From Prevotella intermedia ATCC 25611 = DSM 20706 (GTDB taxonomy: Bacteria > Bacteroidota > Bacteroidia > Bacteroidales > Bacteroidaceae), in the NCBI RefSeq assembly GCF_001953955.1, contig NZ_CP019301.1, positions 1 through 64,000 on the forward strand: a stretch of DNA of 64,000 nt, written 5' to 3'. The notes under the pieces are model-generated. The model searched no databases, was not told where the DNA came from, and saw only the letters and a list, made by a program, of their open reading frames with translations. This document shows, piece by piece, positions 1-11,754 of the stretch. The stretch's first letter is position 1. Each line of letters begins with the position of its first letter. A program made the position numbers and the translations under genes.

Positions 1-3
1 ATT

Positions 4-3000
4 ATGGCTAAGAAATTCGCCGAACATAACGGACTGAACTTGGTAAATACCAACAAGGAAGTGTTAGAAGAGTGGAAGAACAAAGACATCTTCCATAAGA
101 GTATTGACGAGCGCGAGGGCGCGCCTCAGTTCATCTTCTTCGAGGGTCCTCCCTCTGCAAACGGACACCCCGGAATACACCACGTGTTGGCACGTGCCAT
201 TAAGGATACTTTCAACAGATACAAGACGATGCAGGGTTTTCAGGTGCATCGCAAGGCTGGTTGGGACACACACGGACTACCTGTGGAACTCAGCGTGGAG
301 AAAGAACTGGGCATTACGAAGAAAGACATCGACAACAAGGATTCGGAAAAATACATTTCGACTGAGGAATACAACCACAGATGTCGTGAAAATGTGATGA
401 AGTTCACAGCCGAATGGCGTAAACTTACCGAGGAGATGGGCTACTTTGTAGACCTCGACCACCCTTACATTACTTACGACAACAAATACATCGAAACGCT
501 TTGGTGGCTCTTGAAGCAGCTCTACAACAAAGGTTTGCTCTATAAGGGTTACACCATTCAGCCCTATTCGCCAGGCGCAGGCACTGGACTTTCGAGCCAC
601 GAGCTGAACCAACCAGGCTGCTATCGCGATGTGAAAGATACCACTGCAACGGTGCACTTCACCATTGTGGAAAACGATTGGGCAGCTTTCTGCCAGAAAC
701 AAGGCATCAAAACCAATGCTTGGGGCAAGCCATCGTTCCTTGCGTGGACTACAACGCCTTGGACATTGCCTTCAAACACGGCACTCTGCGTGGGTCCGAA
801 GATTGAATATCTGATAGTAGAGACCTACAATCCATACACTGCCGACAAGGCTACAGTGGTGGTGGCATCTACCCGATTGACGGCTTACTTCAAGCCCGAA
901 GGCGAAGTGAAGGAAGGCGAAATGCCTGCTTACGAGCCTACCGACAAGGTATTGCCTTACCGTATCGTAGGAAAGGCAATGGGTACCGAGCTCGAAGGCA
1001 TTCACTACGAGCAGCTTATGAAATGGATTAAGCCTGTTGAGCGCACCGGCGAGGTAGCTCCTACATTCGTAAACAACTACGCCAAGGCGCATACCGAGAA
1101 GGTATTCAAGAGCGAAGACGGTCGCGACGAATTTGTAGAAATGGAAAGCGAAGCCTTCCGCATTATTCTTGCGACTACGTTACTACCGAAGACGGTACTG
1201 GCGTTGTGCATATCGCTCCCACTTTCGGTGCCGACGACGCCAAAGTGGCTAAAGACGCCAACATTCCGGCACTCTACCTCATCAAAAAAAGGAGAAACAC
1301 GCCCAATGGTGGACTTACAGGGTAAGTATTACACCTTTGAGGAACTCGACAACAACTTCATTGCTGCCTGCGTAGACAAAGACGCTTACGGCAAACACGC
1401 AGGCGACTACGTGAAGAACGCCTACGACCCACGCTTCAACCCTGACGGCGTATGGGACAAGAAGACTTCCGAGAAGTCGGAAGACCTCAACATCGTGATG
1501 TGTATGGAGATGAAAATGGCGGGCGAAGCCTTCAATATTCAGAAACACACGCACAACTATCCGCACTGCTGGCGTACCGACAAGCCCATTCTTTACTATC
1601 CGCTCGACAGCTGGTTCATCAAAGACACGGCAGCCAAGACACGTATGGTGGAACTCAACAAGACCATTAACTGGCAGCCGGAATCAACTGGTACGGGACG
1701 TTTCGGCAACTGGTTGGAGAATCTGAACGACTGGAACCTGAGCCGTTCGCGCTTCTGGGGCACACCGCTGCCTATCTGGCGCGACGAAAAGCGCAACGAA
1801 AAGTGCATCGGTTCGGTAGAAGAACTCTACAACGAGATAGAAAGGTCAGTTGCAGCAGGCGTTATGAAGAGCAATCCGCTCAAGGAACGCGGCTTCGTAG
1901 TGGGCGATTACAGTCAGGAAAACTACGACCGCATCGACCTCCACCGCCCTTACGTGGACGACATCGTACTCGTAAACGATGCAGGAGAGCCTATGCGACG
2001 CGAAGACGACCTCATCGACGTGTGGTTCGACAGCGGTTCTATGCCTTACGCACAGCTCCACTATCCGTTCGAAGGCGAAATCTGCAAGGACGGTTTGGCT
2101 AAGACAGGATTGTCGGAGGACAAATATCGCAAGCAGCTCGTAAGCTCTTCGTACAGCGGAACAGCCGTTCCACCAGCCTTCTACCCTGCCGATTTCATCA
2201 ACGAAGGTGTAGACCAGACACGTGGTTGGTTCTTCACGCTCCACGCAATCGCAACAATGGTGTTCGATTCGGTTGCGTTCAAGAACGTTATATCAACCGG
2301 ACTCGTGCTCGATGCAAAGGGCAACAAGATGAGCAAGCACGTGGGCAACGTTACCAATCCATTTGAAATGATGGAGAAATATGGTGCCGACCCAGTGCGC
2401 TTCTACATGATGACCAACAGCGAACCGTGGGATAACCTCAAGTTCGACCCCGAAGGCGTGGACGAATGTCGCCGCAAGTTCTTCGGCACATTATATAATA
2501 CATACAGTTTCTTCGCACTCTATGCCAACGTAGACAACTACGAGATACCTGCCGAAGGCACACCAGTGCTGACGGAAGATGCGACAGAGATTGACCGTTG
2601 GATTATTTCAAAGCTCAATTCGCTGGTAGACAAGGTTACCGCAGAGCTTGAAAACTTCGACCCAACACGCGCAGGACGCTTGATAGACAACTTCTTCGTG
2701 AACGACGATTTGAGCAACTGGTACGTGCGTCTGAACCGCAAACGCTTCTGGGGAAAGGAGATGAGCGGAAACAAGCGCAGTGCTTACGATGCACTCTACA
2801 CCTGCCTTATGACGGTGGCAAAGCTCGTCGCACCGCTCGCACCGTTCTATGCCGACGAACTCTATCACGACCTTGGGGGCAAGAAAGAAAGCGTTCACCT
2901 CGACAAGTGGCCCGTTTCCGACAAGGCAGCCATCGACCTCGACCTCGAAGCACGTATGGATATGGCACAGCGCATCACCTCTATGGTACTGGCTTTGCGC

Positions 3001-3675
3001 CGTAAGGTGAACATTAAAGTGCGCCAACCGCTCGCACAGATTATGGTTCCAGCCATCGACGACACACAACGTCAGCACATTACGGCTATGGCAGACCTCA
3101 TAAAGAGTGAAGTAAACGTGAAGGAACTCAACTTCGTGGAAGGTCAGGGCATACTCGTGAAGAAAGTGAAGTGCAACTTTCCGCATTATGGAAAGAAGTA
3201 TGGCAAGCTTATGAAAGACGTTGCGGCAAAGATGAACAGCCTGAACCAAGACGAGATTGCACTGTTCGAGCAGAGCGGAAACTTCGCTTTCGACCTGCAA
3301 GGCGAAAACCATCAACGTAGACGTAGCCGATGTTGAAATCATCTCAGAAGATATGCCAGGCTGGCTGGTAAGCAACGAGGGCAAACCTCACCGTGGCACT
3401 CGAAGTGGAGCTTACCGACGAACTGAAGAAGGAAGGAATGGCACGCCGAGCTTGTAACCGCATTCAGAACCTCCGCAAGGAAACAGGTTTTGAAATCACC
3501 GACCGCATCATCGTAACCGTAACACCTAACGACGAAACCACCGCAGCCATCGCTGCCTTCGGCGAACTCGTTAAGACACAGGTGCTGGCAAACGATATTG
3601 TAGTGGCTGAAAACGGCCGGAACGGAAGTGGATTTCGACGACTTTAAGCTCAACATTCTCGTACAAAAAGCATAA
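4..3675 (+). CDS. ileS: Isoleucyl-tRNA synthetase, frameshifted in this sequence
   Basis: Cytosolic class I synthetase that charges tRNA-Ile and edits mischarged valine. The HIGH-type signature is seen near residue 55 (SANGHPGIHHV) and the KMSKS loop as NKMSKHVGN near residue 775. The reading frame is broken. Between about 1166 and 1290 the editing-domain motif HIAPTFGADD appears only in another frame, and the frame is restored at the A-run near 1283. Near the 3' end the frame shifts again at about 3305, 3385 and 3620, and the protein end (LNILVQKA) is reached at 3675. Corrected length is about 1,220 residues, normal for this family in Bacteroidetes. All domains are recoverable, and the enzyme is normally essential, so I read the shifts as sequence error rather than decay. 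Start is the ATG at 4. It heads the conserved order ileS-traR/dksA-lspA. Confidence 0.93.
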
Positions 3676-3808
3676 CAAGGCAGGCTGCGCGTGGTGGCTG
3701 AACGCTCTTCCACCACGCCGCAGTACACCTTATTATATATAAGGAACAACAAAAACATACATACAGAGAACAGTAAATCTAAGTAGAACACCATTTAACT
3801 AACAATCT

Positions 3809-4191
3809 ATGGAAGAAAAGAAGCGTTACAGCGACGAAGAACTCGAGGAGTTCCGCGCTATCATAACAAGAAATTAGACATTGCCAAGTCGGACTACGAG
3901 GAAACGATGAAGGTCTTGATGAACAAGAACACCAACGACGTGAACGACACCTCGCCCACCTACAAGGCACTGGAAGAAGGCAGTACCAACCAAACCAAAG
4001 AGGAACTCGTGCAGATGGCACAGCGTCAGCAGAAGTTCATACAGGGTTTGCAGGCTGCATTGGTGCGTATTGACAACAAAACGTACGGCATAGACAGAAT
4101 TACGGGAGAGCTAATCCCCAAGGAACGCCTCAGAATAGTGCCACACGCAACACTCAGCGTGGCATCGAAGCAGGCCAACAAAGACCATTAA
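3809..4191 (+). CDS. TraR/DksA-family protein, one frameshift
   Basis: Small DksA/TraR-type protein, a family that binds the RNA polymerase secondary channel. The reading frame starts at ATG 3809 (MEEKKRYSDEELEEF) and hits a stop after 22 codons. Adding one base near 3862 joins it to the long downstream frame, giving about 127 residues. The N-terminal two thirds should form the coiled coil. The C-terminal finger reads YGIDRITGELIPKERL, where relatives have a cysteine at the Asp position, so zinc binding is not supported. It lies between ileS and lspA, the usual Bacteroidetes place for this gene. Function is inferred from the family. Confidence 0.82.
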
Positions 4192-4199
4192 AGGTTCAG

Positions 4200-4876
4200 A
4201 TGAACAACAAAAAGAAATGTACAATCGCAGCAGCAATCATCGTTTTGCTGCTCTGATTGACCAAGCAATTAAGGTTGCAGTGAAGCTGAATATGAATATC
4301 GGCGAGGAAATCGTCGTGTTCGATTGGTTTCGCATCTCGTTTATAGAAAACCGCGGTATGGCTTTCGGTATGGAAATCGGCAGCAAACTCTTCCTAAGTT
4401 TGTTCCGAATCGTTGCCGTAGGTGGCTTGACGTGGTACATTTGGAAGAAGATTAAAGAGGGTGCACGCATAGGCTACATCGTCGTACTGAGTATGATTTA
4501 CGCCGGAGCAGCAGGCAACATCTTCGATTCGCTCTTCTATGGCGAAATCTTCACGGCGTCGCACCCCTATTATACCAACTTGCCGCCTGCCCAACTTGTG
4601 CCGTGGGGCGAAGGCTACGCATCTATACTGATGGGGCCAACGTGGTAGATATGTTCTCGTTCCCGCTCTTCCACGGCACTTTCCCCAATTGGTTTCCAGT
4701 GTGGGGGAGGCGAGGACTTCACTTTCTTCTCGGCGATATTCAACTTTGCCGATGCCTGCATTTCGGTGGGCGTAGTGGTACTTTTCCTATTCTACCGAAA
4801 CGACTTCAACAACATCAAGGCAACACCGCCAACAGCCGAGAACATAGAAGAAACAACAGAAAACACTGAAAAATAG
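4200..4876 (+). CDS. lspA: Lipoprotein signal peptidase II, frameshifted
   Basis: Inner-membrane aspartic peptidase that cleaves the signal peptide of diacylglyceryl-prolipoproteins. Conserved blocks are present but spread over frames: NRGMAFGM (residues ~45), the GNIFDSLFYG catalytic-Asp block, and FNFADACISVG with the second catalytic Asp. The ATG at 4200 runs into TGA after 18 codons (near 4256), and further shifts are needed near 4640 and at the G-run near 4708. Corrected length is about 225 residues with four membrane segments. It begins 8 bases after traR/dksA and is followed 9 bases later by a lipoprotein gene, a likely LspA substrate. Frameshifts in an essential gene again suggest sequence error. 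Confidence 0.88.
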
Positions 4877-4885
4877 ATATTAGGA

Positions 4886-5858
4886 ATGCACGCACAGCAA
4901 CCCAACAACACACAAGGAAGATGGGCAAAACTCTTGATTTTGCTCGTTCTCGTGTTGGTTTCGTGCAAACCCACCGTACCGTCAGACTACATTCAGCCCG
5001 GCGATATGGAAGACCTGCTATACGACTACCACATCGCAATGTCGATGGCAGCCATTAAAAACGCAACCCCAACCGAACAGGAAGCCTACAAGCTGGCTGT
5101 ATTCAAACGCCACGAAGTGAGCGAAAGCGAGTTCAGCAAGTCGCTGCAATACTATATGCGCCACACCGAACGGCTGAAGAAGATGTACGAGAACATCGAC
5201 GAAAGGTTGCAAAAGGAAGCCCGTGCACAAGGCGCATCGGCGTCCGACTTCAGTCAATACGGCGAAGCATCGCTCAAGGGCGACACCACGAACGTGTGGA
5301 ACAAGGCAAGGGCAGTGATACTGATGCCGCAATCGCCCGACAATTACAGATATTTTGAAATACAAACAGACACCACCTACCACAAGGGCGACCAGCTAAC
5401 GCTCGAATTCGACCCACAATTCATCGTGCAAGACGGTACACGCGAGGGTGTCGCCGTGTTCTCCGTAACGTTCGGAAACGACAGCGTAGCCACCGAAACC
5501 ATACGCATATACAACGAAGACCACCAAGTATTGTCCATTCGCGACAACGCCAACGTGGGCATAAAGCGGGTGCGTGGTTACTTCTACATGCCTCAACCGC
5601 AAGAAGCATCAAGCACTTTCCGCCTGTTGGCAGTAACCAACATCAAGCTCATTCGTATGCACAAGAGCAAAACTGCCGCAACCGAAGCAAGCGATTCTAC
5701 CGATACCACCTACCCCATACGCAACGTGGGCGGCGAAGCAGTGGAAGAAACTACAAGTCGAACCTGCCTCGGGAACCGACCAGCCAGTTATGCTGGAACG
5801 CAGCACACCGAAAGAAGCCCTGAGCGAAAAGAACCTGCAGATACCCGTAACACGATGA
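4886..5858 (+). CDS. DUF4296-type lipoprotein, one frameshift
   Basis: Predicted lipoprotein of unknown function. The N-terminus has a hydrophobic stretch ending in a lipobox, LVSC, with Cys near residue 31. The next part (YIQPGDMEDLLYDYHIA) matches the DUF4296 pattern, a ~100-residue helical domain found next to lspA in Bacteroidetes. The remainder is a longer, mostly beta region. Near 5760 the frame must shift for the protein to end with LQIPVTR at 5858; without the shift the frame would run on into the next small gene. The stop overlaps the next ATG (ATGA at 5855-5858), so the two are probably translationally coupled. Family call from memory of the pattern. Confidence 0.75.
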
Positions 5859-6091
5859 GAAGAGTGGCTGCCAACACGGCAATCTGCGACAACGAGCGCA
5901 TAGAGCCTGCCGTAATTGAACTCGTTGGCGAGACGGTGGTGCGCTGCTTCCCCCTCACAGAGGAGCTTGCTGTGACGGAATGGATAGGCGGCGAGGTCGT
6001 CCTACAAGGCAACATGGACAGCTTCGTGCCTATAAAGACGGCAAACTGCTCGCTGAATAAAGGCAAGGCACTTGCTGAAAACACCTTGTAA
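5855..6091 (+). CDS. Small hypothetical protein coupled to the lipoprotein gene
   Basis: About 78 residues starting with MRRVAANTAICDNERIEPAV; not recognised. The start overlaps the stop of the upstream lipoprotein gene as ATGA. The sequence has no signal peptide or membrane segment and contains a compact beta-type stretch (VIELVGETVVRCFPLTEEL). The C-terminal part may be misread: in the neighbouring frame it would end as AYKDGKLLAE at 6060, which looks more natural for this protein, so an indel near 6025 is possible in this error-rich stretch. Confidence 0.5.
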   Translation: MRRVAANTAICDNERIEPAVIELVGETVVRCFPLTEELAVTEWIGGEVVLQGNMDSFVPIKTANCSLNKGKALAENTL

Positions 6092-6259
6092 AGAAAGGAA
6101 CGGAACAGCAAGACAACTACATAAACAACAACAAGGAACAACAGAAAGAACGTTCCCCTTAAACCAAACGAGCATTGCCCAACCTGTTTGAGCACTGCCA
6201 TAGCGAAAAAACGCACCTTTTGAGGAACGAAAAAACAAGATAAAACAACGACAAAACAG

Positions 6260-7896
6260 ATGCAGCTTATCATAAGTTTACTGCTCACAGCACTCTCATT
6301 CGGCTCGCCAGTGCACATACCCGTACAGCTCGCGGGCAACTTCGGCGAACCCCGACCCAACCATTTCCACGGCGGTATCGACGTGAAAACCGAGCGTGGC
6401 GTAAACTTTGGCATCTATTCCATTGCCGATGGCTACATCTCGCGTGCCATTGTGGGCGAATACGGCTTCGGTTACGCACTCGTAATAGCCCACCCCAACG
6501 GCTATTCCAGCTTCTACGTGCATCTCAACCGCTTTGCTCCGCAGGTGCAGGCAGCCGTGGAACGCTGGCAATATGCGCACCGTAAGTTCAACGGCGACAT
6601 ACATTTCCGACCTGGTGAAATACCTGTAAGAAAGGGACAGTTCATTGCGCTCAGCGGAAATACGGGGGCTTCGCAAGGTCCGCACCTACATTTGGAAATG
6701 CACCAGACGGCAACGGGCAACCTGATGGACCCGCTGAACTGGCTCTCGCACATCGTTCCCGACACCGAGGCACCCACCGCCTACTCGTTCAAGAGCTATC
6801 CGCAGCGTGGGCAGGGCGTCTTCCAGAACACGCAGGAAAGCCGCATCTGCTCGTTCGGACAAACCCGCTACCAAGCGTGGGGTAAGGTTGGCTTCGGCGC
6901 ATGGGCTTACGACCACATGGACGGCGTGTACAACAGCTACGGCGTGCGCTACACCGAGCTTTACTGCGACGGCAAGTTAGTCTGCAAAAGCGATGTGAAC
7001 AACATACCCCAAAAGTGCAACCGAATGATAAACGTGGGGCGACTACGAGTATTTTGTGAGTCATCGGACGTGGTATCTGAAGTCTTTCCTTGAACCAGGC
7101 AACCGCCTACCGTTCATTAAAACCAACCACGCACGTGGCATTATCGACTTCAACCAACAGCGTGAATACACCTGCAATACGTCTTCCGCGACTACTACGG
7201 CAACAAAACCGTAAAAGACATATACGTTGTGGCACTCCGCAAGCCATTCAGCCTGCACAGTCCATAGGCAACGGCAGCACGGCTTTGCTCACCAACCGCA
7301 CCAACCGCGTGCCCTTCGGTGCAGCCTTGCTCCACGTCGATGGCTCGCTCTTGGCACGCAACAGCCTCTTGCAGCCTCAACAAAGCAACATAGCAGGTGC
7401 CTTTCGGCAGGTTATCACTTTGCACCGTCGCTCTTGCCCTTGCTCGGCTACACCGATTTGAACATCAAGATAGCCACACCGCCCTCCGACCCATCGAAGT
7501 TGTATATGGCAGCAGTGGCAGCAGGCAGTGGCGCAGGCACACCTCCGATGTACTGCGGAGGCACCTACAAGGGCGGTTGGCTGAAGGGAAACATTCGCGA
7601 CCTGGCTTGGTGTACTATGCAGCTTGCGACAACACGCTGCCACAATACAGCAAACCTCGGCAAGTCCGACGTTTCTCGCCTTCCGACTGTCCGATACGGG
7701 TAGCGGAGTAAAGGGCTACGAAGCCTACATCGACGGCAAATTCGTGCTGTTCGAGCAAGGAAAAGACCGTTCCATCATCTTCTGCGACCTGAGCAAGACA
7801 CCCATTCGCCCCACAAAGGCACAGCGCACACTGCAGATTACAGCCACCGACCGCCGACAGAACGTGGCAACCTACACGACAAAACTGATATATTAA
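6260..7896 (+). CDS. M23-family metallopeptidase with C-terminal beta region, multiple frameshifts
   Basis: Periplasmic peptidoglycan endopeptidase of the LytM/M23 type by sequence. A signal peptide is followed by HFHGGIDV (zinc-binding His and Asp, near residue 35) and GPHLHLEM (HxH, near residue 142), the complete active-site set. The frame is intact for about 255 residues. From about 7037 onward the natural sequence jumps among frames several times (GDYEYFVSHRTWYLKSF, then NKTVKDIYVVAL, then SDTGSGVKGYEAYIDGK) and ends with LIY at 7896. Corrected length is about 545 residues, typical of the Bacteroidetes M23 protein with an all-beta C-terminal half. The 168 bases before it hold no other gene I can support. 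Confidence 0.8.
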
Positions 7897-7930
7897 TAAT
7901 GTCAAACTTTTAATTTTAAATTATATAATT

Positions 7931-9567
7931 ATGAAGAAACTACTTTTAGCCGTGCTCGCCGTATGCTCTTTCGGAGCAGCAAAGGCTTGCACAAACTTCA
8001 TTGCAACAAAGGGAGCGACTACCGACGGTTCGGTTTTCGTAACTTACAGTGCCGACGATTACGGCTTGTTCACTAACCTCTGCCACTACGCTGCAGGCAA
8101 GCACGCAAAGGGCACGAAGCGCGAAATCATCGACTACGACTCTGGCGAAAGCCACGGATTCATCGACGAAGCTGCCGAAACCTACAACGTTATCGGCAAC
8201 ATCAACGAGTATCAGCTCAGCATTGGCGAGACAACCTACGGCGGACGCGAGGAGATGATAGACAAAACAGGTATCATCGACTACGGTTCGCTGATGTATC
8301 TCGGCTTGCAACGTGCAAAGACAGCACGCGAAGCCATCAAGGTAATGACCGAATTGGTAGAGAAATACGGCTACCAGTCGAGCGGAGAGAGCTTCACCAT
8401 TGCCGACCCTAACGAAGTTTGGATTCTCGAAATGATGGGTTGCGGTGGCGACAAGAAGCAGAAAGTGGTGTGGGTAGCTGTGCGCATACCTGACGGAATG
8501 ATTTCAGGACACGCCAACCAAGCACGCATCGGCCAGTTCTCTACATACAACACCGACGTTATGACATCGAAGAACTGCATCAAGTTCGCTCGCGAAAAGG
8601 GCTGGTTCACAGGCAACGACAAGGACTTCAACTGGAAAATGGTTTACGCAGCACCCGATTTCGGCGGCCGTCGCTACTGCGATGCACGCGTGTGGAGCTT
8701 CTTCAACCACTTCAAGGATATGTCTCGCTACTTGCCTTGGGCACTCGGTAAGGACAAGAACGCCGAAGATATGCCTCTCTGGATTCAGCCAGACCGCAAG
8801 CTAACCCTCGCTGACGTGCAGATGAGCATGCGCGACCACTACGAAGGCACACCGCTGAGCACACTCAACGACTGCGGTCAGGGCAACTGGGATATGCCTT
8901 ATCGCCCCACTCCACTGGTATTCGAATACAACGGAAAGAAGTATTTCACCGAGCGTCCAGCCTCTACACAGCAGAGCGCATTCTCTTATGTATGCCAGTT
9001 GCGTTCGTGGTTGCCACGCGAAATCGGCGGTATCATCTGGTTTGCCAACGACGACGCCAATATGGCAGCCTACGTTCCAATCTATTGCAGCAACGTAGAA
9101 CGTGCCGAATGTTTCAACACACCAGGTGCCGACGCCGTTACTTTCTCTGACAAGAACGCATTCTGGGTATGCAACTGGGTGGCAAATATGGTTTACCCAC
9201 GCTACTCTCAGATGTTCCCAGCACTCAAAGCTGTGCGCGACCGCTTGGAAAAAGGCTACGAAGCCGACCGCAAGCAGATTGAGGAAAGAGCACAGGAGCT
9301 TTACCTTACCGACAAGGCAGCAGCCGTTAAGTTCCTCAACGACTACTCGTAGCAAAGAGCAACGAAATGATTGCCGAATGGAAGCAGCTCGCAACCTACC
9401 TCATCGTGAAGTTCAACGATATGGCTGTGAAGCCCGAAAAGGACGGTAAGTTCGAACGCACCGAGTCTGGCTTTGCCGCTCGCCCCGCTCGTCCAGGTAT
9501 GAGCCAAGCTGCCCGCAAGGCACTCGTAGAGCAGACAGGCGACAAGTTTGAAGTTCCTGCAGAATAA
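7931..9567 (+). CDS. C69-family dipeptidase, frameshift near the 3' end
   Basis: Secreted N-terminal-nucleophile dipeptidase (PepD/C69 family). The signal peptide ends in FGAAKA and the next residue is Cys (CTNFIATKGATTDGS), the conserved catalytic nucleophile exposed by processing. The frame is open for 473 residues to 9352. The natural continuation (MIAEWKQLATYLIVKFNDMAV) is in another frame and ends KFEVPAE at 9567, so one indel lies near 9350 and the full protein is about 545 residues. The gene stands alone. It is followed by a MITE, then a hairpin terminator. Confidence 0.88.
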
Positions 9568-9597
9568 GAACTTAAACCCAAAAGAATAAAAAGTTTT

Positions 9598-9827
9598 ATT
9601 GCTGTCCGGTAAAAACTGATTGAAAGTTCTACAAACCTTTATTTATCGGTATTACAAGCACATATAGCCAATAGGGGCTTACTTTTTGTTTCAAATAGTA
9701 ACAGTTACTAAAAACTCTTATTTGAATGAAATTGGGGCGAAATTTAAGAGAAAAACACCCAGAATAATACTTTAGGAGCATTATTTATAATAATGAATTG
9801 GAGAGAAAAGTTTTACCGGACAGCAAT
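9598..9827 (+). mobile_element. MITE-like element, long form (230 bp)
   Basis: Non-coding element with perfect 17-bp terminal inverted repeats: ATTGCTGTCCGGTAAAA on the left, its complement ending in CCGGACAGCAAT on the right. No transposase frame inside. The first ~85 bases are nearly identical to the shorter copy at 42701-42797. Parent transposon unknown. Confidence 0.8.
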
Positions 9828-9874
9828 AAAAAAGTTTAAAGTTCCAACAGAATAAAACCCTTTATTTTCGCAGA

Positions 9875-9911
9875 AGCAGTCCCAATCCACCGTGTTTGGG
9901 GCTGCTTTTTG
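9875..9911 (+). terminator. Intrinsic terminator after the dipeptidase gene
   Basis: Eleven-bp stem AGCAGTCCCAA / TTGGGGCTGCT (one G-T pair) followed by a T-run. The loop sequence CCACCGTG is shared with the terminator at 31116-31152. The MITE separates it from the dipeptidase stop. Confidence 0.8.
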
Positions 9912-9980
9912 TTTTACGACTGAAGCCAACAGCACGTCAAGCCCCTTCCTTATCCGCATCAGAAGGTATTTTTTCATTTC

Positions 9981-10085
9981 ACAACCAAAGCAAAGAAACA
10001 ATAGGAAATCAGAAACAACCACTTCCCTTTTGAACGAAAAAAGGGCTACAAGGCTGTAAATATTTTTCACAAATATAACTATCAC
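9981..10085 (+). repeat. Left half of interspersed repeat copy A
   Basis: These 105 bases align without gaps to 31157-31261 (copy B), from ACAACCAAAG to ACTATCAC. They include the family core start TGTAAATATTTTTCACAA. Similarity stops abruptly at 10085. The rest of the repeat is found at 29572-29695. Confidence 0.85.
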
Positions 10086-10325
10086 CATGCAAGATATTTA
10101 TTAAAGTGTATCTAATTGAAAATAAAGAAGTTACCTTACTGATACAACTAAACTGGTAACGATTTAGAAACGAGCGAACTACTTGGCTCCGCTGTTTTCT
10201 GCCTAACAAAGAACGCTTGTTATTCTGTTGCAAAGATAATACTTTGCTGGCGAATAACAAGCGTTTTTAATGAGAAATTCTTCATTCTGCATTTTTTAAT
10301 GCTGTTTTTTGTCACTGTAATGGGA
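10086..10325. other. Left-end non-coding region of the element
   Basis: AT-rich and without a supported gene. It contains the pair GTTACC...GGTAAC near 10119-10161. Expected to hold the integrase arm-type or attachment sites, but I see no clear direct repeat matching the right end. Confidence 0.4.
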
Positions 10326-11339
10326 TTATAATCCTCGTCCTCGCTTCTTCTTTCTGTTGGCTTGGTTTCTGAGTTTACGCTGCCATGCTGCTTCGGTATA
10401 GTCATCGCCATGTGTGGATGGTGTAATCAAATCGCCCAATCCTTCCACCACTTCATCGGCTGCGCCAACAATGGCGTCTGCCACTGCACCAATGGGATTC
10501 TGCACTCGTGGAGTGTCATTGTCTCGTGAGATAGAGGAACGGCTTGGAGGAACAAGTTGATAGCCTGCAGCATGTAGTTCTTTCTTTTCGGTTGGTTCAA
10601 AGTTCTTCTGCAAGGAACGGTAGCCGAACTCCCTGCCTATCTCGGAAGCTTTGAAGGATTGTCCTGCGTATGAGAATTTCAAGCCATAGAACATTACCTT
10701 GCTTGTTCTTCATGCGCTCTATGGCGATGCCGTTCTTATTCAGCTCATAGAGGAACATGGAGTGTCCCGTGATACCTGTACCTTTGTATTTTCAAGCAAG
10801 GCATAGCAAATCTTCTGCACCTGCTGCTTCGTCTGCTCTCTCGTTGGACTGGCTTTTGTCTTTTGATATTTCTTCTCCGCCTTGACCTCCTTTGCGATGG
10901 TCAAGCCTTTCTCTCTGCTTATTTCCTCTGCCACTCTCGCTGCCCTGTTGCTCGCAAAAGTGGTATCATAAACCTCACCGTACAGACTGATGCGGTTGGC
11001 AATGATGTGAATATGTCTGTTGTCGGTGTCCTTGTGCGTTACCGCCACCCATTGATGGTTGTCAAGTCCCATTCGCTTGGCAAACAAATGGGCTATCCTC
11101 ATAAGTTCGGACACAGGCAGCTTTTTCTCGTCCTGAGGTGCGATGCCTATTTCAATGCGGAGAAACTTGTTCCTGCAACGGCTGTTATGGTCGCTGACCA
11201 CTTTCATTTCTTCATAAATCGTCTTTGCCTCCCTGCTGCAAAGATTGTGAAAAGCAAGCCGATAACCGAGTTTGCCCTCTCTGAAAATATAGTCCAAAGC
11301 CGTGCTGCCGTGTGCTATCGCCTTACATTTTCCTATCAT
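10326..11339 (-). CDS. Mobilization relaxase (MobB-type), frameshifted
   Basis: DNA-nicking relaxase for conjugative mobilization. The N-terminal half starts MIGKCKAIAHGSTALDYIF and contains the three-His metal motif as HKDTDNRHIHIIANR near residue 100. It is out of frame after VSRDT. The natural continuation (HSMFLYELNKNGIAIERM) lies in a second frame, and the last part (MFYGLKFSYAGQSFKASEIG) in a third, ending at 10326 with a basic tail (NRKKKRGRGL). Corrected length is about 337 residues. The start overlaps the end of the MobC gene by 17 bases, as in Bacteroides mobilization operons. It could be a sequence error or true loss of mobility. Confidence 0.85.
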
Positions 11340-11754
11340 CTCTTGTCAGATTTAAGACCTTATATACCTCATCGTCCACACGAAAATGAGGGTCGTAAAA
11401 TCGCTTAAATGCTTCCTTTGCACATAGGGAAAGGTTCTTTGTGATATGTAGCCAATCCTCGTCCTTGACCTTGATGAGGTTGGAAACCTGCCCGTAGAAC
11501 CTTCCTGTATGCTGGAGTATGGCAATGGCTTCCCTCTCATTGTCGGTCATTTTTGGAACGGCTGTAACTTCTCCGTTAAGGAGTATCTCACGGCAGTAGT
11601 CGGAGAACTTCCGCCCCGTGATTTCCGTCCTTGATTTGATACGCTGCTTTTCCTCTAAGGTGCATCTTACCTTGATGAACTCCGTCTTGTTCATCTGCTG
11701 CTCTTCCTTATTCTGTTGCTGCCATCGGGCAGCTTTTCCCTTGTATCTGCTCAT
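11323..11754 (-). CDS. Plasmid mobilization relaxosome protein (MobC-like)
   Basis: 143-residue accessory relaxosome protein. Residues ~22-60 (KTEFIKVRCTLEEKQRIK, then TGRKFSDYCREILL) form the ribbon-helix-helix-like DNA-binding region of the MobC family, followed by a helical C-terminus. Such proteins bind at oriT and load the relaxase. It lies directly downstream of the candidate oriT and overlaps the relaxase start by 17 bases, so the two are read together. The frame is intact. Confidence 0.82.
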   Translation of the reverse strand: MSRYKGKAARWQQQNKEEQQMNKTEFIKVRCTLEEKQRIKSRTEITGRKFSDYCREILLNGEVTAVPKMTDNEREAIAILQHTGRFYGQVSNLIKVKDEDWLHITKNLSLCAKEAFKRFYDPHFRVDDEVYKVLNLTRDDRKM

